A stretch of 64,000 bases of DNA from Asanoa sp. WMMD1127 (GTDB taxonomy: Bacteria > Actinomycetota > Actinomycetes > Mycobacteriales > Micromonosporaceae): contig NZ_JARUBP010000001.1 in NCBI RefSeq assembly GCF_029626225.1, forward strand, positions 1,426,001 through 1,490,000. Direction: 5' to 3'. The notes under the pieces were generated by a model. It worked only from the letters and a program-made list of their open reading frames with translations, searched no databases and was not told where the DNA came from. Shown in pieces: positions 1-10,100 of this stretch; positions within the stretch are counted from its first letter, which is position 1; every line of letters begins with the position of its first letter. Made by a program: the position numbers and the translations under genes.

Positions 1-700
1 TCTCTGCCGCCGGCAACGCGCAGGCAAGCACCACCCGGCGTTCCATGTCGCGGTCGGGCGAGACGATGACGGCCGCGCAGGCGACGCCGGGTCGGTATTG
101 GCCCATCTCGAGGTGCATGCCCCGCCGCTCGCCGGCGGCCAGGTCGCTCTCGAACGCCTCGGTCGTCGTCAGCGTCTGCGGGGTGAACGGCCGCATGCCG
201 TATTCCCGGAGGTAGCGGAACCGCTGATCGGGCGTCAGCGTGGCCAGCAGGGCCTTGCCGAGCGCCGTCGCGTGCGCGCCCTCGTCGAAGCCGGGAACCA
301 TCTCCTCCAGGTACGGTGACCGCGGGCCCTCCGCTGCCGCGGTGATCGCAACCTGGCCGCCGACGAAGCGGCCGAGATAGTGGCTGTAGCCGCTGTCGAC
401 GGCCGCCTTGCGCAGCGCATCACCGACCGCGGGTGGGCCCCGGAACGCCGCGACGAGCTCGCGATAGCGGTCGGCGACTTCGAGCCCCACGATGTAGGTG
501 CCGTCCTCCCGGCGGATGACGTAGCCCTCGTAGGCCAGCGTCCGCACGAGGTGATAGGTCGTCGCGACGGTCAGCTCGCAGCGCCGGGCGACCTGTTTGA
601 CGGTGAGTCCCTTCGGGGCCCGACCCACTGCCTCCAGCACGCGTAGGGCGCGGGACACACTGCGGATCAGATCCGATGGTTCTGCCAGAGGGTCGCGCAC
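1..700 (-). CDS. IclR-family transcriptional regulator, C-terminus beyond window
   Basis: The first 233 residues are visible and the frame is still open at position 1. An N-terminal winged helix (about residues 10-75, with GLTVKQVARRCELTVATTYH as the helix-turn-helix) is followed by an IclR effector domain containing ATALGKALLA and GMHLEMGQY. I chose the GTG at 700 because GGAGG lies about 5 nt upstream; another in-frame GTG lies two codons earlier but overlaps that site. IclR proteins usually bind operators as dimers and respond to small aromatic or organic acids. No target can be named: the next gene upstream (860-1888) is on the same strand and looks unrelated. Confidence 0.85.
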   Translation of the reverse strand, partial: MRDPLAEPSDLIRSVSRALRVLEAVGRAPKGLTVKQVARRCELTVATTYHLVRTLAYEGYVIRREDGTYIVGLEVADRYRELVAAFRGPPAVGDALRKAAVDSGYSHYLGRFVGGQVAITAAAEGPRSPYLEEMVPGFDEGAHATALGKALLATLTPDQRFRYLREYGMRPFTPQTLTTTEAFESDLAAGERRGMHLEMGQYRPGVACAAVIVSPDRDMERRVVLACALPAAE

Positions 701-859
701 ACCCACCTCCGCGGGCCGGGGCTTACACCATATGAAAAAGCTCCCGTCCGCGAAATGCCTGTTGGTATCGAGAACGCCAAATTTCTCGACACGGAGCGTC
801 GATGCGCCCGATACGCGGAGTTCATCCGCCCGCGAGTGTCGGCGACTTGACGAAGACGA

Positions 860-1888
860 TCAGCCGGTGCGGTCGGCGATGAAGTCGCACAGGGACTCGA
901 GCGCCGCCCGGGTGGCGTTGTCGGGCAGCGGCGCCAGCCGTTCCCGCGCCTCCTCGGCGTAGCTGCGCACCGTCTCCCGGGCCTGCTTCATCGCGACCGA
1001 CTCGCGCAGCAGGCAGAGCGCCTCGGCGTGCAGGGCGTCGTCGGTCACCGGGCCGGCGGCCAGGATCTCGCGGAGCCGGGTCGCGGCGGCGTCGCTGTCC
1101 TCGGAGGCGAGCGCGTAGAGCACCGGCAGGGTCGGCACGCCCTCGCGGAGGTCGGTGCCGGGCGTCTTGCCGCTCTGCTCCGACTCGGACGCGATGTCGA
1201 GCAGGTCGTCGGAGAGCTGGAACGCGATGCCCATCTTCTCGCCGTAGCGGGCCAGCGCCTCGATCTGCTCCGGCGAGGCGCCGCCGAACATGCCGCCGAA
1301 CCGGGCGGACGTGGCGATCAGCGAGCCGGTCTTCTCGGCCAGCACGTGCAGGTAGTGGTCGACCGGGTCCACACCGGACCGCGGGCCGACCGTCTCGGCG
1401 ATCTGGCCGTGCACGAGCCGGGCGAACGTGCGGGCCTGCAGCCGCACCGCGTCGGTGCCGAGGTCGGCGGCGATGTCGGCCGCCCGGGCGAACAGGTAGT
1501 CGCCGACCAGGATGGCCACCGAGTTGGTCCAGCGCGAGTTGGCGCTGCGGACCCCGCGCCGCACGGGCGCCTCGTCCATCACGTCGTCGTGGTAGAGCGT
1601 CGCGAGGTGGGTCAGCTCCATCACCACCGCGGCCGGCACCACCATCGGGGCCGTCGGGTCGCCGAACTGGGCGCCGAGCGCGACCAGCAACGGCCGGAAC
1701 CGCTTCCCGCCCGCCTCGACGAGATGCCGCGCCGCTTCCGTGACCATCGGGTCGGCACTCGTCACGCAACTGCGCAACTCGTCTTCGACCGCGGCCAGGA
1801 CCGCACGCGCCGACGCCTCGACCTCTGGATCGACGAAGTCGAGCCCGATCGAGGTCAGCTCCTCAGCCCCCCTCACCACGTAACCCAC
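860..1888 (-). CDS. Long-chain trans-polyprenyl diphosphate synthase (heptaprenyl-type)
   Basis: This enzyme condenses isopentenyl diphosphate onto an allylic primer to build the menaquinone side chain. The roughly 342-residue protein has both aspartate-rich motifs, DDVMD near residue 101 and DDLLD near residue 227, plus the GGKRFRP substrate loop. The residue five before the first motif is alanine (ATLYHDD); in this family a small residue there permits long products, whereas FPP or GGPP synthases have a bulky one. It lies 159 nt after nuoN on the same strand. The start is uncertain: GTG at 1888, 1879 and 1876 are all possible and none has a strong ribosome site. Exact chain length cannot be read from sequence. 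Confidence 0.85.
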   Translation of the reverse strand: MGYVVRGAEELTSIGLDFVDPEVEASARAVLAAVEDELRSCVTSADPMVTEAARHLVEAGGKRFRPLLVALGAQFGDPTAPMVVPAAVVMELTHLATLYHDDVMDEAPVRRGVRSANSRWTNSVAILVGDYLFARAADIAADLGTDAVRLQARTFARLVHGQIAETVGPRSGVDPVDHYLHVLAEKTGSLIATSARFGGMFGGASPEQIEALARYGEKMGIAFQLSDDLLDIASESEQSGKTPGTDLREGVPTLPVLYALASEDSDAAATRLREILAAGPVTDDALHAEALCLLRESVAMKQARETVRSYAEEARERLAPLPDNATRAALESLCDFIADRTG

Positions 1889-2047
1889 GATGCCACACCG
1901 CGAAATCGACTCAGCGTGGGGATAGGCACCGCCACCACCGCAAATGCCGGAAAGGGGGCCGCGAAAGCGACCCCCGACCGGCAAACTCCCCAATTTCGGG
2001 AATTGGATCTGCGCCGACCAGCGGTCCAGGCGCCGGGGAAACACGAG

Positions 2048-3610
2048 TTATCGGATGAACTGCCCAGCCGTGTCGGACAGGTTGAGCAGTGGCGCCGGGG
2101 CCACACCGAGCACCAGTGTGGCCGCCACGCCGATCATCAGGGCGGCCGCGGTCAGCGCGCCCGGCACGGCGATCGTCGGGGTCGTCTCACCAGGCTCGGA
2201 CAGCCACATCATGACCACCACGCGCAGGTACGGGAACGCCAGCACCATGCTGGTGATCACACCCGCGATGACGAGCCAGGTCTGCCCACCGTCCAACGCC
2301 GCCCCGAACACCGCGAACTTGCTGATGAAGCCGCTGGTCAACGGGATGCCGGCGAAGGCCAGCAGGAGGAAGGTGAAGACGCCCGCGAACACCGGCGACC
2401 GGCGGCCCAGCCCGGCCCAGCGGGACAGGTGGGTCGCCTCCCCGTCGGCGTCGCGCACCAGGGTGACGACCGCGAACGCCGCGATCACCGTGAAGCCGTA
2501 GGCGACCAGGTAGAACATCGTGCTGGAAATGCCCTCGCGCACACCGGCGAGCACACCGACCAGGAGATAGCCGGCGTTGGCGATCGACGAGTACGCGAGC
2601 AGCCGCTTGAGGTCGGTCTGCGTCACCGAGAGCACCGAGCCGACCAGCATGGTCAGGATCGCGATCGCACCGAGCACCGGGGTGAAGTCCCACTTGGCGC
2701 CCTCGAAGGCGACGTAGAGCACCCGCAGCAGGGCGCCGAACGCGGCCACCTTGGTGCACGCCGCCATGAAGCCCGTGATCGGGGTCGGGGCGCCCTGGTA
2801 GACGTCGGGCGTCCAGACGTGGAACGGCGCCGCGGTCGCCTTGAACAGCAGGCCGATCGCGATCATGGCCAGGCCGGCGAAGAGCAGCGCCCGGTTGGCC
2901 GGCGACGAGGTCGCGGCCGCGTGGATGGTGGCGAAGTCGACGCCACCGGCCTGCCGGCCCGGGGCCGCCTGCACCGACGACGTGTAGCCGTAGACCAGCG
3001 CCACACCGAACAGGAAGAAGGCGGAGGCGTACGCGCCGAGCATGAAGTACTTGAGCGCGGCCTCCTGGCTGACCAGGCGCCGGCGGCGGGCCAGCGCGCA
3101 CATCAGGTAGAGCGGCAGCGAGAGCACCTCGAGCGCGATGAACATCGTCAGGAGGTCGTTGGCCGAGACGAAGAGCATCATGCCGCCGATGGCGAACATG
3201 CTCAGCGGGTAGACCTCGGTCGCCCCGTCGGCGCGGGCCGCCTGGCGGCGGTCGTCCTCGGAGCCGACGGTGATCGCCGCCTGCGCGACGAACGGGCCGC
3301 CGCGCTCCAGCGACCGCTCACCGATCATCAGCACCGCCATCACGGCCAGCACGATGATCGAGCCCTGCAGGAACAACGCCGGGCCGTCGACCGCGATCGC
3401 CTGGCCGGCGGTCACCACCCGCTTGTCGGCCTGGGTGATCAGCACGACCAGCGCCGCCACGAGGCCGGCCAGCGCCAGCACGAGCTGGGTCAGGTAGCGG
3501 CCGCGCTTGGGCACGAGGGCCTCGACCAGCACGCCGGCCGCCGCCACACCGAACACGATGAGCATCGGCGCTATCGCGGCGTAGTCGAACGCCGGGAACT
3601 TGATCGTCAT
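2048..3610 (-). CDS. nuoN: NADH-quinone oxidoreductase subunit N
   Basis: Membrane subunit of complex I and one of the three antiporter-like proton channels. The 520-residue protein is almost entirely hydrophobic, with about 14 predicted helices. It has the proton-translocation signature around residues 225-260 (LLFKATAAPFHVWTPDVYQG), with the conserved lysine and histidine, and a second lysine region at TQTDLKRLLAYSSIANAGY. It is the last of 14 nuo genes, its ATG overlapping the nuoM stop by 4 nt, so translation is probably coupled. Length and order match the family. Confidence 0.97.
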   Translation of the reverse strand: MTIKFPAFDYAAIAPMLIVFGVAAAGVLVEALVPKRGRYLTQLVLALAGLVAALVVLITQADKRVVTAGQAIAVDGPALFLQGSIIVLAVMAVLMIGERSLERGGPFVAQAAITVGSEDDRRQAARADGATEVYPLSMFAIGGMMLFVSANDLLTMFIALEVLSLPLYLMCALARRRRLVSQEAALKYFMLGAYASAFFLFGVALVYGYTSSVQAAPGRQAGGVDFATIHAAATSSPANRALLFAGLAMIAIGLLFKATAAPFHVWTPDVYQGAPTPITGFMAACTKVAAFGALLRVLYVAFEGAKWDFTPVLGAIAILTMLVGSVLSVTQTDLKRLLAYSSIANAGYLLVGVLAGVREGISSTMFYLVAYGFTVIAAFAVVTLVRDADGEATHLSRWAGLGRRSPVFAGVFTFLLLAFAGIPLTSGFISKFAVFGAALDGGQTWLVIAGVITSMVLAFPYLRVVVMMWLSEPGETTPTIAVPGALTAAALMIGVAATLVLGVAPAPLLNLSDTAGQFIR

Positions 3611-5142
3611 TTGACTGCTGCCTCCGTGGTGGTGCCGGAGATGGGCGCCGGATCCGACTTGCCCACGTCTTGCATCGTCGCCTGGACGGCGGGGTTGATC
3701 ACGTCGGTGACCGGCTTCGGGTAGAAGCCCAGGAACAGGATCAGCAGGATCAGCGGCGCGACCACGAGCTTCTCGCGCACGTTGAGGTCACGCCGCATGC
3801 CCGGCTCGTCGACCAGCGCCGGGTTGAGCGTGCCCTGCGTCGTCCGCTGGATCATCCAGAGCACGTACGCCGCCGCCAGGATGATGCCCACCGTCGCGAT
3901 CACGGCCACCGGCTTGTTGACGGTGAAGGTGCCGATCAGGACCAGGAACTCCGAGACGAACGGGGCCGTGCCGGGCAGGGCCAGCGAGGCGAGACCGGCG
4001 AAGAAGAGCACGCCGGCCAGCACCGGCACCAGCTTGCCGGCACCGCCGAAGTCACGGATGTTGGCCGAGTTGCGGCGGGCGACCAGCATGCCGACCACGA
4101 GGAACAGCAGGCCGGTGGCCAGGCCGTGGTTGAGCATGTAGAGCACGGCGCCCGTGCCGGCCTGGGTGGTGAAAGCGAAGATGCCGACGCCGATGAAGCC
4201 GAAGTGGGCGATCGACGTGTAGGACACCAGCCGCTTGAGGTCGTTCTGGCCGATCGCCAGCAGCGCGGCGTAGATGATGCCGATCACCGCCAGCGCGATC
4301 GCCCACGGCGCGAACCAGCGCGACGCCTCCGGGAACAGCGGGAGGCAGTAGCGCAGGATGCCGAACGTGCCGACCTTGTCGAGCACGCCGACCAGCAGGG
4401 CGGCCGCGCCCGCGGGCGCCGCGCCACCGGCGTCCGGCAGCCAGGTGTGGAACGGGAAGAACGGCGCCTTGATCGCGAAGGCGATGAAGAAGCCGAGGAA
4501 CAGCCAGCGGCCGGTGTTGGTGGCGAAGTCGCTGTTGGTCAGTGCCACCCAGTCGAACGTGTGGCCGCCGACCACCCACAGGCCGATCACCGCGGCCAGC
4601 ATGAACAGGCCGCCGACCAGCGAGTAGAGGAAGAACTTGACCGCCGCGTACTGCCGCTGGTGTCCGCCGAAGCTGCCGATGAGGAAGTACATCGGGACGA
4701 GCATGACCTCGAAGAACACGTAGAACAGGAAGACGTCGGCGGCCGCGAAGACGCCGATCATCGTGCACTCGAGGACCAGCAGCAGCGCGAAGTAGGTCGG
4801 GATGCTCCGCCGGCTCTTGTCGGCGTCGTGCCACGACGCCAGGATCACGATCGGCACCAGCACCGTGACCAGCAACAACATGACCAGTGCGATGCCGTCG
4901 GCGGCGAAGGTGAACCGGGCGTCCCAGGTCGGGATCCACTGGTACGACTCGCGCAGCTGGAGCCGCTCGCCGCCGGGATCGAACGCGATCCACATGACCA
5001 CCGACAGCACGAAGACCAGCAGCGACCAGCCGAGCGCGACCAGCTTGGCCATCTCGGGCCGGGACTTGGGCAGGCACCAGACGACGAGCGCGCCGAGGAG
5101 CGGCAGCCCGGTCAGGACTGTGAGGAACGGGAAGTCCTGCAT
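3607..5142 (-). CDS. nuoM: NADH-quinone oxidoreductase subunit M
   Basis: Antiporter-like proton-pumping membrane subunit of complex I. The protein (511 residues from this start) shows the family motif FAIKAPFFPFHTWLPDAGGA with its channel lysine and histidine, and QNDLKRLVSYTSIAHFGF further on. ATG at 5142 lies 2 nt after the nuoL stop. An ATG at 5157 would add five residues and overlap nuoL by 13 nt. Neither has a strong ribosome site; I prefer 5142 because the product then begins MQDFPFL, like other NuoM proteins. The stop overlaps nuoN by 4 nt. Confidence 0.95.
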   Translation of the reverse strand: MQDFPFLTVLTGLPLLGALVVWCLPKSRPEMAKLVALGWSLLVFVLSVVMWIAFDPGGERLQLRESYQWIPTWDARFTFAADGIALVMLLLVTVLVPIVILASWHDADKSRRSIPTYFALLLVLECTMIGVFAAADVFLFYVFFEVMLVPMYFLIGSFGGHQRQYAAVKFFLYSLVGGLFMLAAVIGLWVVGGHTFDWVALTNSDFATNTGRWLFLGFFIAFAIKAPFFPFHTWLPDAGGAAPAGAAALLVGVLDKVGTFGILRYCLPLFPEASRWFAPWAIALAVIGIIYAALLAIGQNDLKRLVSYTSIAHFGFIGVGIFAFTTQAGTGAVLYMLNHGLATGLLFLVVGMLVARRNSANIRDFGGAGKLVPVLAGVLFFAGLASLALPGTAPFVSEFLVLIGTFTVNKPVAVIATVGIILAAAYVLWMIQRTTQGTLNPALVDEPGMRRDLNVREKLVVAPLILLILFLGFYPKPVTDVINPAVQATMQDVGKSDPAPISGTTTEAAVK

Positions 5143-5144
5143 CG

Positions 5145-7064
5145 TCAGCTCAGCCATCCCATCTGCACAGCGAGGAACGCGGCGACCACGAGCAGTGCGC
5201 CGGTCAGCATGGACATCGCATAGGACCGGACGAAGCCGGTCTGCAGCCGGCGCAGGCGACCGGAGCCGCCGCCGACCGCGGCCGCGAGCCCGTTGACCGC
5301 GCCGTCGATGCCCCGGTTGTCGAGGAACACGAGCGCGCGGGTCAGGAAGATGCCGGGCTTCTCGAAGACGATCTCGTTGAAGGCGTCGGCGTAGAGGTTG
5401 CGCCGCGCGGCCGTGACGACCACGCCGGCCGGCTGCTCGGCCAGCGCGGTGCCGCGCCGGAAGAGCAGGTAGGCCAGGCCGATGCCGGCGAACGTGAGCA
5501 CCAGCGAGAGCGTGGTGATCACCGCGTGCGACATCACCGCCTCCGGATGACCGGCCTCGTGCGGCAGCGGCGGCTCGAGCCACTTCGCGACCGGGCTGGC
5601 CATCAGGCCGCCGGCGATCGCCGAGCCGATCGCGAGCAGCACCAGCGGCCCGACCATGATCGGTGGCGACTCGTGCGGGTGGTCGATGTCCTCGGTCCAC
5701 CGCTTCGGGCCGAGGAACGTCAGCACCCAGAGACGCGTCATGTAGAACGCGGTGAGCCCGGCGCCGAGCAGCGCGGCCCAGCCGTACAGCCAGGCGGTCC
5801 AGCCCTCGCGCTCGAAGGCCGCGACGATGATCGGTTCCTTGGTGAAGAAGCCGGAGAAGCCGGGGAAGCCGACGATGGCCAGCCAGCCCGCGGTGAACGT
5901 GCCGAACGTCCAGGGCATCAGCTTCCACAGCCCGCCGAAGCGGCGGATGTCGACCTGGTCCTTCATGCCGTGCATGACCGAGCCGGCGCCGAGGAACATG
6001 TTGGCCTTGAAGAAGCCGTGGGCGAGCAGGTGGATGATCGCCAGCGCGTACGCGCCGCCGCCCAGGCCCACGCCGAGGAACATGTAGCCGATCTGGGAGA
6101 CCGTCGACCAGGCCAGCACGCGCTTGATGTCGTCCTTGGCCGCGCCGATGATGCAGCCGATCAGCAGCGTCAGCGCGCCGACGCTGACCACGACGGTCTG
6201 CAGCACCTCGTTGGCCGAGAAGATCGCGTTGGACCGGGCGATCAGGTAGACGCCCGCGGTGACCATCGTGGCCGCGTGGATGAGGGCGGAGACCGGGGTC
6301 GGGCCCTCCATCGCGTCGGGCAACCACGCCTGCAGCGGGAACTGGCCGGACTTGCCGGTCGCGCCGAGCAGGAGCAGCAGGCCCATCAGCAGCACGACGG
6401 TCGACGACAGCCCGCCGACGCCGTTGAACACGTCGGCGTAGTTGGTCGAGCCGAGGTAGGCGAACATCGTGAAGATCGCGATGACCAGGCCGGCGTCGCC
6501 GACTCGGTTCATCAGGAACGCCTTCTTGCCCGCGGTGGCGGCCGAGGGACGCGTGTACCAGAACGAGATCAGCAGGTACGACGCGAGGCCGACACCCTCC
6601 CAGCCGAGGTAGAGCATCACGTAGTTGTTGCCGAGGACCAGCAGCAACATCGCGGCGGCGAAGAGGTTGAAGTAGCCGAAGAACGTGTGCCGGCGCTCGT
6701 CGTGCGCCATGTAGCCGACCGCGTACAGGTGGATCAGGAAACCCACGCCGGTGATCAGCAGGCAGAAGACGGCGGACAGCGGGTCGAACAGCAGACCGAT
6801 GTCAACCTTGAGGTTGCCGACCGAGATGAACTCCCACAGGTTGCGCTCCACCGCCCGGTTGGGCTGGTCGCGCAGCGAGAAGAAGTAGATCAGGGTCAGC
6901 ACGAAGCCGGCGCCGATGGCGGCCGTGCCGAGCCAGTGCGCGAACTTCGCGCTGCGGCGGCCCAGCAGCAGGATGACCGCCGAGCTCACCAGCGGGATGG
7001 CGATGAGCAGCCACACGCTGCCCAGTACGCCCGTCGCGTGGGCGTACTCGATCGTCTGTTCCAC
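5145..7064 (-). CDS. nuoL: NADH-quinone oxidoreductase subunit L
   Basis: The largest antiporter-like subunit of complex I, at the distal end of the membrane arm. The 639-residue protein has the expected multi-helix core with SGQFPLQAWLPDAMEGPTPV (channel lysine and TPVSALIHAATMV following), and a hydrophilic stretch before a final hydrophobic C-terminal helix, as in the lateral-helix architecture of NuoL. It starts with ATG 13 nt after nuoK and ends 2 nt before nuoM. Nothing unusual was seen. Confidence 0.97.
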   Translation of the reverse strand: MEQTIEYAHATGVLGSVWLLIAIPLVSSAVILLLGRRSAKFAHWLGTAAIGAGFVLTLIYFFSLRDQPNRAVERNLWEFISVGNLKVDIGLLFDPLSAVFCLLITGVGFLIHLYAVGYMAHDERRHTFFGYFNLFAAAMLLLVLGNNYVMLYLGWEGVGLASYLLISFWYTRPSAATAGKKAFLMNRVGDAGLVIAIFTMFAYLGSTNYADVFNGVGGLSSTVVLLMGLLLLLGATGKSGQFPLQAWLPDAMEGPTPVSALIHAATMVTAGVYLIARSNAIFSANEVLQTVVVSVGALTLLIGCIIGAAKDDIKRVLAWSTVSQIGYMFLGVGLGGGAYALAIIHLLAHGFFKANMFLGAGSVMHGMKDQVDIRRFGGLWKLMPWTFGTFTAGWLAIVGFPGFSGFFTKEPIIVAAFEREGWTAWLYGWAALLGAGLTAFYMTRLWVLTFLGPKRWTEDIDHPHESPPIMVGPLVLLAIGSAIAGGLMASPVAKWLEPPLPHEAGHPEAVMSHAVITTLSLVLTFAGIGLAYLLFRRGTALAEQPAGVVVTAARRNLYADAFNEIVFEKPGIFLTRALVFLDNRGIDGAVNGLAAAVGGGSGRLRRLQTGFVRSYAMSMLTGALLVVAAFLAVQMGWLS

Positions 7065-7077
7065 GAATGCGGCCCCT

Positions 7078-7377
7078 CTAGTACTTCAGCAGGTTCGCGT
7101 CGTCGACGCTCGCCGAGCGCCGCGTTCGGAAGATCGACATGATGATCGCCAGACCGACCACGACCTCGGCGGCGGCGACGACCATGACGAAGAACGCGAT
7201 GATCTGGCCGTTGAGGTTGCCGTTGATCCGGCTGAACGTGACCAGGGTGAGGTTGGCGGAGTTCAGCATCAGCTCGATGCACATGAACAGCACGATCGCG
7301 TTACGCCTGATCAACACGCCGACGGCGCCGATCGTGAACAGGATGCCGGCCAGCACCAGGTAGTAGCTCGGGTTCAT
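7078..7377 (-). CDS. nuoK: NADH-quinone oxidoreductase subunit K
   Basis: A small 99-residue membrane subunit of complex I with three predicted helices. It contains the conserved membrane glutamates of the family (FMCIELMLN near residue 36 and [11 protein letters not shown] near residue 72), which are part of the proton-coupling axis. The start ATG overlaps the nuoJ stop by 4 nt. Length matches bacterial NuoK (about 100 residues). Confidence 0.96.
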   Translation of the reverse strand: MNPSYYLVLAGILFTIGAVGVLIRRNAIVLFMCIELMLNSANLTLVTFSRINGNLNGQIIAFFVMVVAAAEVVVGLAIIMSIFRTRRSASVDDANLLKY

Positions 7378-8135
7378 TTCTCGGTGCCCTTCGGGGCGGT
7401 TTCGCGCGGGCTGAGCTCACGCGTCGGGAGGATCTCAGGAATGCTGCGCGGGCTGAGCGTGCCGTCCGGCAGCCGCCCGGGGGTGGCGACCGAGTCGGAG
7501 GTGGCGTACACGCCAGGACCCGGCTTCGGCGCCGGGTAGCTGCCGGGGCGGAACCGCAGCCGCATCATGTCCGGCTGCCCGAGCCGCTCGCTCTTGGGCC
7601 GGTGGATGTGCGCCAGCACCATCGCGCCGACCGCCGCGGTGATCAGCAGCGCGGAGGTCACCTCGAACGCGAAGACGTAGTTGGTGAACAGCAGCGCCGC
7701 GATGCCCTGCACGTTGCCGTCGCGGTTGGCCGCCTCGAGCCCGACCGCCTGCGTGTCGCCGACCGCGCGGGCGACCAGCGTGCCGACCAGCCCGGCGAAG
7801 CCGAGGCCGACCAGCGTCGCCGTGACGCGCTGGCCGCGCAACGTCTCGATCAGCGAGTCGGACGCGTCCCGCCCGACCAGCATCAGCACGAACAGGAACA
7901 GCATCATGATCGCGCCGGTGTAGACGATGATCTGCACCATGCCGATGAACGGGCCCGCCTGCACGACGTAGAACACGCCGAGGCAGAGCATGGTCACCAC
8001 CAGCCAGAGCGCGGAGTGCACGGCGTTGCGGGCCACCACCATGCCGATCGCGCCGAGCAGCGCGAGCGGGGCGAGGATCCAGAACGTGACCGCCTCGCCG
8101 GTGGTCACGGTGGCCGCGAGCGCGATGTTGGTCAT
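7374..8135 (-). CDS. nuoJ: NADH-quinone oxidoreductase subunit J
   Basis: A 253-residue membrane subunit of complex I with five predicted helices in the first 170 residues (for example [20 protein letters not shown], the NuoJ signature). A hydrophilic C-terminal tail of about 80 residues, rich in proline and charged residues, follows and is longer than in enterobacteria. The ATG at 8135 overlaps the nuoI stop (ATGA). The frame is open further upstream to 8177, but that would place the start deep inside nuoI. Confidence 0.95.
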   Translation of the reverse strand: MTNIALAATVTTGEAVTFWILAPLALLGAIGMVVARNAVHSALWLVVTMLCLGVFYVVQAGPFIGMVQIIVYTGAIMMLFLFVLMLVGRDASDSLIETLRGQRVTATLVGLGFAGLVGTLVARAVGDTQAVGLEAANRDGNVQGIAALLFTNYVFAFEVTSALLITAAVGAMVLAHIHRPKSERLGQPDMMRLRFRPGSYPAPKPGPGVYATSDSVATPGRLPDGTLSPRSIPEILPTRELSPRETAPKGTEK

Positions 8136-8713
8136 GACGCTTCTCCAGTCGCGTCCTTCGTACCCGTCTCCGACCACGGGGCCCGCTCGGCGCCGGCCGA
8201 GGTGCCGGGGTTGGTGAGCGCGCCGACGTAGTAGTCCTTCTCGGTGTCACCCAGCCGCATCGGGTGCGGCGGCTGCTCCATGCCCTGCAGCAGCGGCGCC
8301 AGGAGCTGCTCCTTGGTGAAGATCAGGTCCTGGCGGGAGTCGCGGGCGAGCTCGTACTCGTTCGACATCGTCAGCGAGCGGGTCGGGCAGGCCTCGATGC
8401 ACAGACCGCAGAAGATGCACCGCGCATAGTTGATCTGGTACGTGCTGGCATAGCGCTCGCCCGGCGAGAAGCGCTGCTCCTCGGTGTTGTCGCCACCCTC
8501 GACGTAGATGGCGTCGGCCGGGCAGGCCCAGGCGCAGAGCTCGCACCCGATGCACTTCTCCAGCCCGTCCGGGTGCCGGTTGAGGATGTGCCGGCCGTGG
8601 TAGCGCGGTGCCGCCGGAGCCGGCTCGAACGGGTAGTCCGTCGTCACGATCTTGCGGAACATGTGCGAGAACGTGACGCCGAAGCCCTTGAACGTGCCCG
8701 TGATGGCGCCCAT
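8132..8713 (-). CDS. nuoI: NADH-quinone oxidoreductase subunit I
   Basis: The peripheral-arm ferredoxin-like subunit carrying clusters N6a and N6b. The 193-residue protein has two CxxCxxCxxxCP motifs, [12 protein letters not shown] near residue 55 and [12 protein letters not shown] near residue 98, each ligating a 4Fe-4S cluster. The N-terminus ([16 protein letters not shown]) is amphipathic, consistent with packing on NuoH. The C-terminal 60 residues are hydrophilic. It starts 1 nt after nuoH and overlaps nuoJ by 4 nt. Confidence 0.96.
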   Translation of the reverse strand: MGAITGTFKGFGVTFSHMFRKIVTTDYPFEPAPAAPRYHGRHILNRHPDGLEKCIGCELCAWACPADAIYVEGGDNTEEQRFSPGERYASTYQINYARCIFCGLCIEACPTRSLTMSNEYELARDSRQDLIFTKEQLLAPLLQGMEQPPHPMRLGDTEKDYYVGALTNPGTSAGAERAPWSETGTKDATGEAS

Positions 8714-8714
8714 C

Positions 8715-10100
8715 TCAGCCTTCCTTCTCTTCGGTCGAGGTGGCGTCGATGACCGGTCCGCCGCCTACGTTGGCCGGCTGCCGTTCCGCCACGCCGCGCC
8801 GGGCCCGCGGGCTCGGCGGCACCACGAGGTCCATCGGCGGGAGCGGGAAGCTGCCCTGCGGCCGCTGGTTGACCTGCTCCTGCAGCGACACCTGCGGTTG
8901 CTTGCGGCGGTCCGGCCAGAGCAGCGTGATCAGCAGGATGACCAGCAGCGCGCCGCCGATGATGCCCCAGCGCACCGCCTGGCTGTCTTCCTTCTGCAGC
9001 ACCCGGATGCCGGCCAGCGCGAGGATCCAGACCAGGTTGATCGGCAGCAGGACGCGCCAGCCGAGCCGCATGAACTGGTCGTAGCGCAGCCGGGGCAGCG
9101 TGCCGCGGAGCCAGACGAAGACGAAGACCAGCAGGATGACCTTGGCGAAGAACCAGATCATGCCGAACCAGCCCTCGTTGGCGCCGGACCAGATGCTGAT
9201 CGGCCAGGGTGCCCGCCAACCGCCGAGGAACAGCGTCGTGGCGACCGCGGAGACGGTCACCATGTTGACGTATTCCGCCAGCATGAACAGCGCGAACTTG
9301 AGCGAGCTGTATTCGGTCATGAAGCCGGCGACCAGTTCGGACTCCGCCTCGGGCAGGTCGAACGGCGCGCGGTTGGTCTCACCGACGGCCGAGATGAAGT
9401 AGATGATGAAGCTCGGCAGCAGCAGGATCGCGTACCAGCCCGGTGCGAAGAGGTCGAAGCCGCCGACCGAGACGCTGCGGTCGCTGCCGGCCTGCGCCGC
9501 GACGATGCCACTGGTCGACATCGTGCCCGCGGTCATGAACACCGCGACGATCGACAGCCCCATGGCGACCTCGTACGAGATCATCTGGGCGCTCGACCGC
9601 AGACCACCGAGCAGCGGGTAGGTGGAGCCGGAGGCCCAACCACCGAGCACGATGCCGTAGATGCCCATCGACGACGCGGCCAGGATGACCAGCACCGCCA
9701 CGGAGACGTCGGTGACCTGCAGCGGCGTCTGGTGGCCGAAGATGCTGACCATCGGGCCGAACGGGATGACCGCCAGCGCCGTCACCGCGCAGATCACCGA
9801 GATGGTCGGCGCGAAGAAGTAGACGACCTTGTCGGCCGCCTTCGGCAGGATGTCTTCCTTGAAGGCCATCTTGAGGCCGTCGGCCAGCGTCTGCAGCAGG
9901 CCGAACGGGCCGACCTGGTTGGGGCCCGGCCGCACCTGCATGAAGCCGACCACGCGGCGCTCGAACCAGACGCCGAGCAGCGTGGCCAGCACCGCGAAGA
10001 CGAACGCGAACACGATCTTGATGAGCATGATCCACCAGGGATCGTGCCCGAAGTCGGAGAGCGTCGGGTCCTGCGCGAGGTAGACCGCAGGGGTCGTCAT
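8715..10100 (-). CDS. nuoH: NADH-quinone oxidoreductase subunit H
   Basis: The membrane subunit that forms part of the quinone-binding chamber of complex I. The 461-residue protein has the signature [20 protein letters not shown] near residue 57 and the acidic loop [20 protein letters not shown] near residue 240. A hydrophilic C-terminal tail of about 60 residues, rich in proline and arginine, extends beyond the usual 330-400 residues; such extensions are common in actinobacteria. The start overlaps nuoG by 4 nt. Confidence 0.96.
   Translation of the reverse strand: MTTPAVYLAQDPTLSDFGHDPWWIMLIKIVFAFVFAVLATLLGVWFERRVVGFMQVRPGPNQVGPFGLLQTLADGLKMAFKEDILPKAADKVVYFFAPTISVICAVTALAVIPFGPMVSIFGHQTPLQVTDVSVAVLVILAASSMGIYGIVLGGWASGSTYPLLGGLRSSAQMISYEVAMGLSIVAVFMTAGTMSTSGIVAAQAGSDRSVSVGGFDLFAPGWYAILLLPSFIIYFISAVGETNRAPFDLPEAESELVAGFMTEYSSLKFALFMLAEYVNMVTVSAVATTLFLGGWRAPWPISIWSGANEGWFGMIWFFAKVILLVFVFVWLRGTLPRLRYDQFMRLGWRVLLPINLVWILALAGIRVLQKEDSQAVRWGIIGGALLVILLITLLWPDRRKQPQVSLQEQVNQRPQGSFPLPPMDLVVPPSPRARRGVAERQPANVGGGPVIDATSTEEKEG

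Noticed and set aside
1028-3724. Plus-strand open frame of about 900 codons
   Set aside because: It is antisense to the polyprenyl synthase and nuoN, is rich in Arg/His/Gly/Gln from GC-rich codon shadowing, and has no recognisable domain.
5526-7142. Long plus-strand frame over nuoL
   Set aside because: Antisense shadow of a certain gene, with the same low-complexity composition and no start or domain support.
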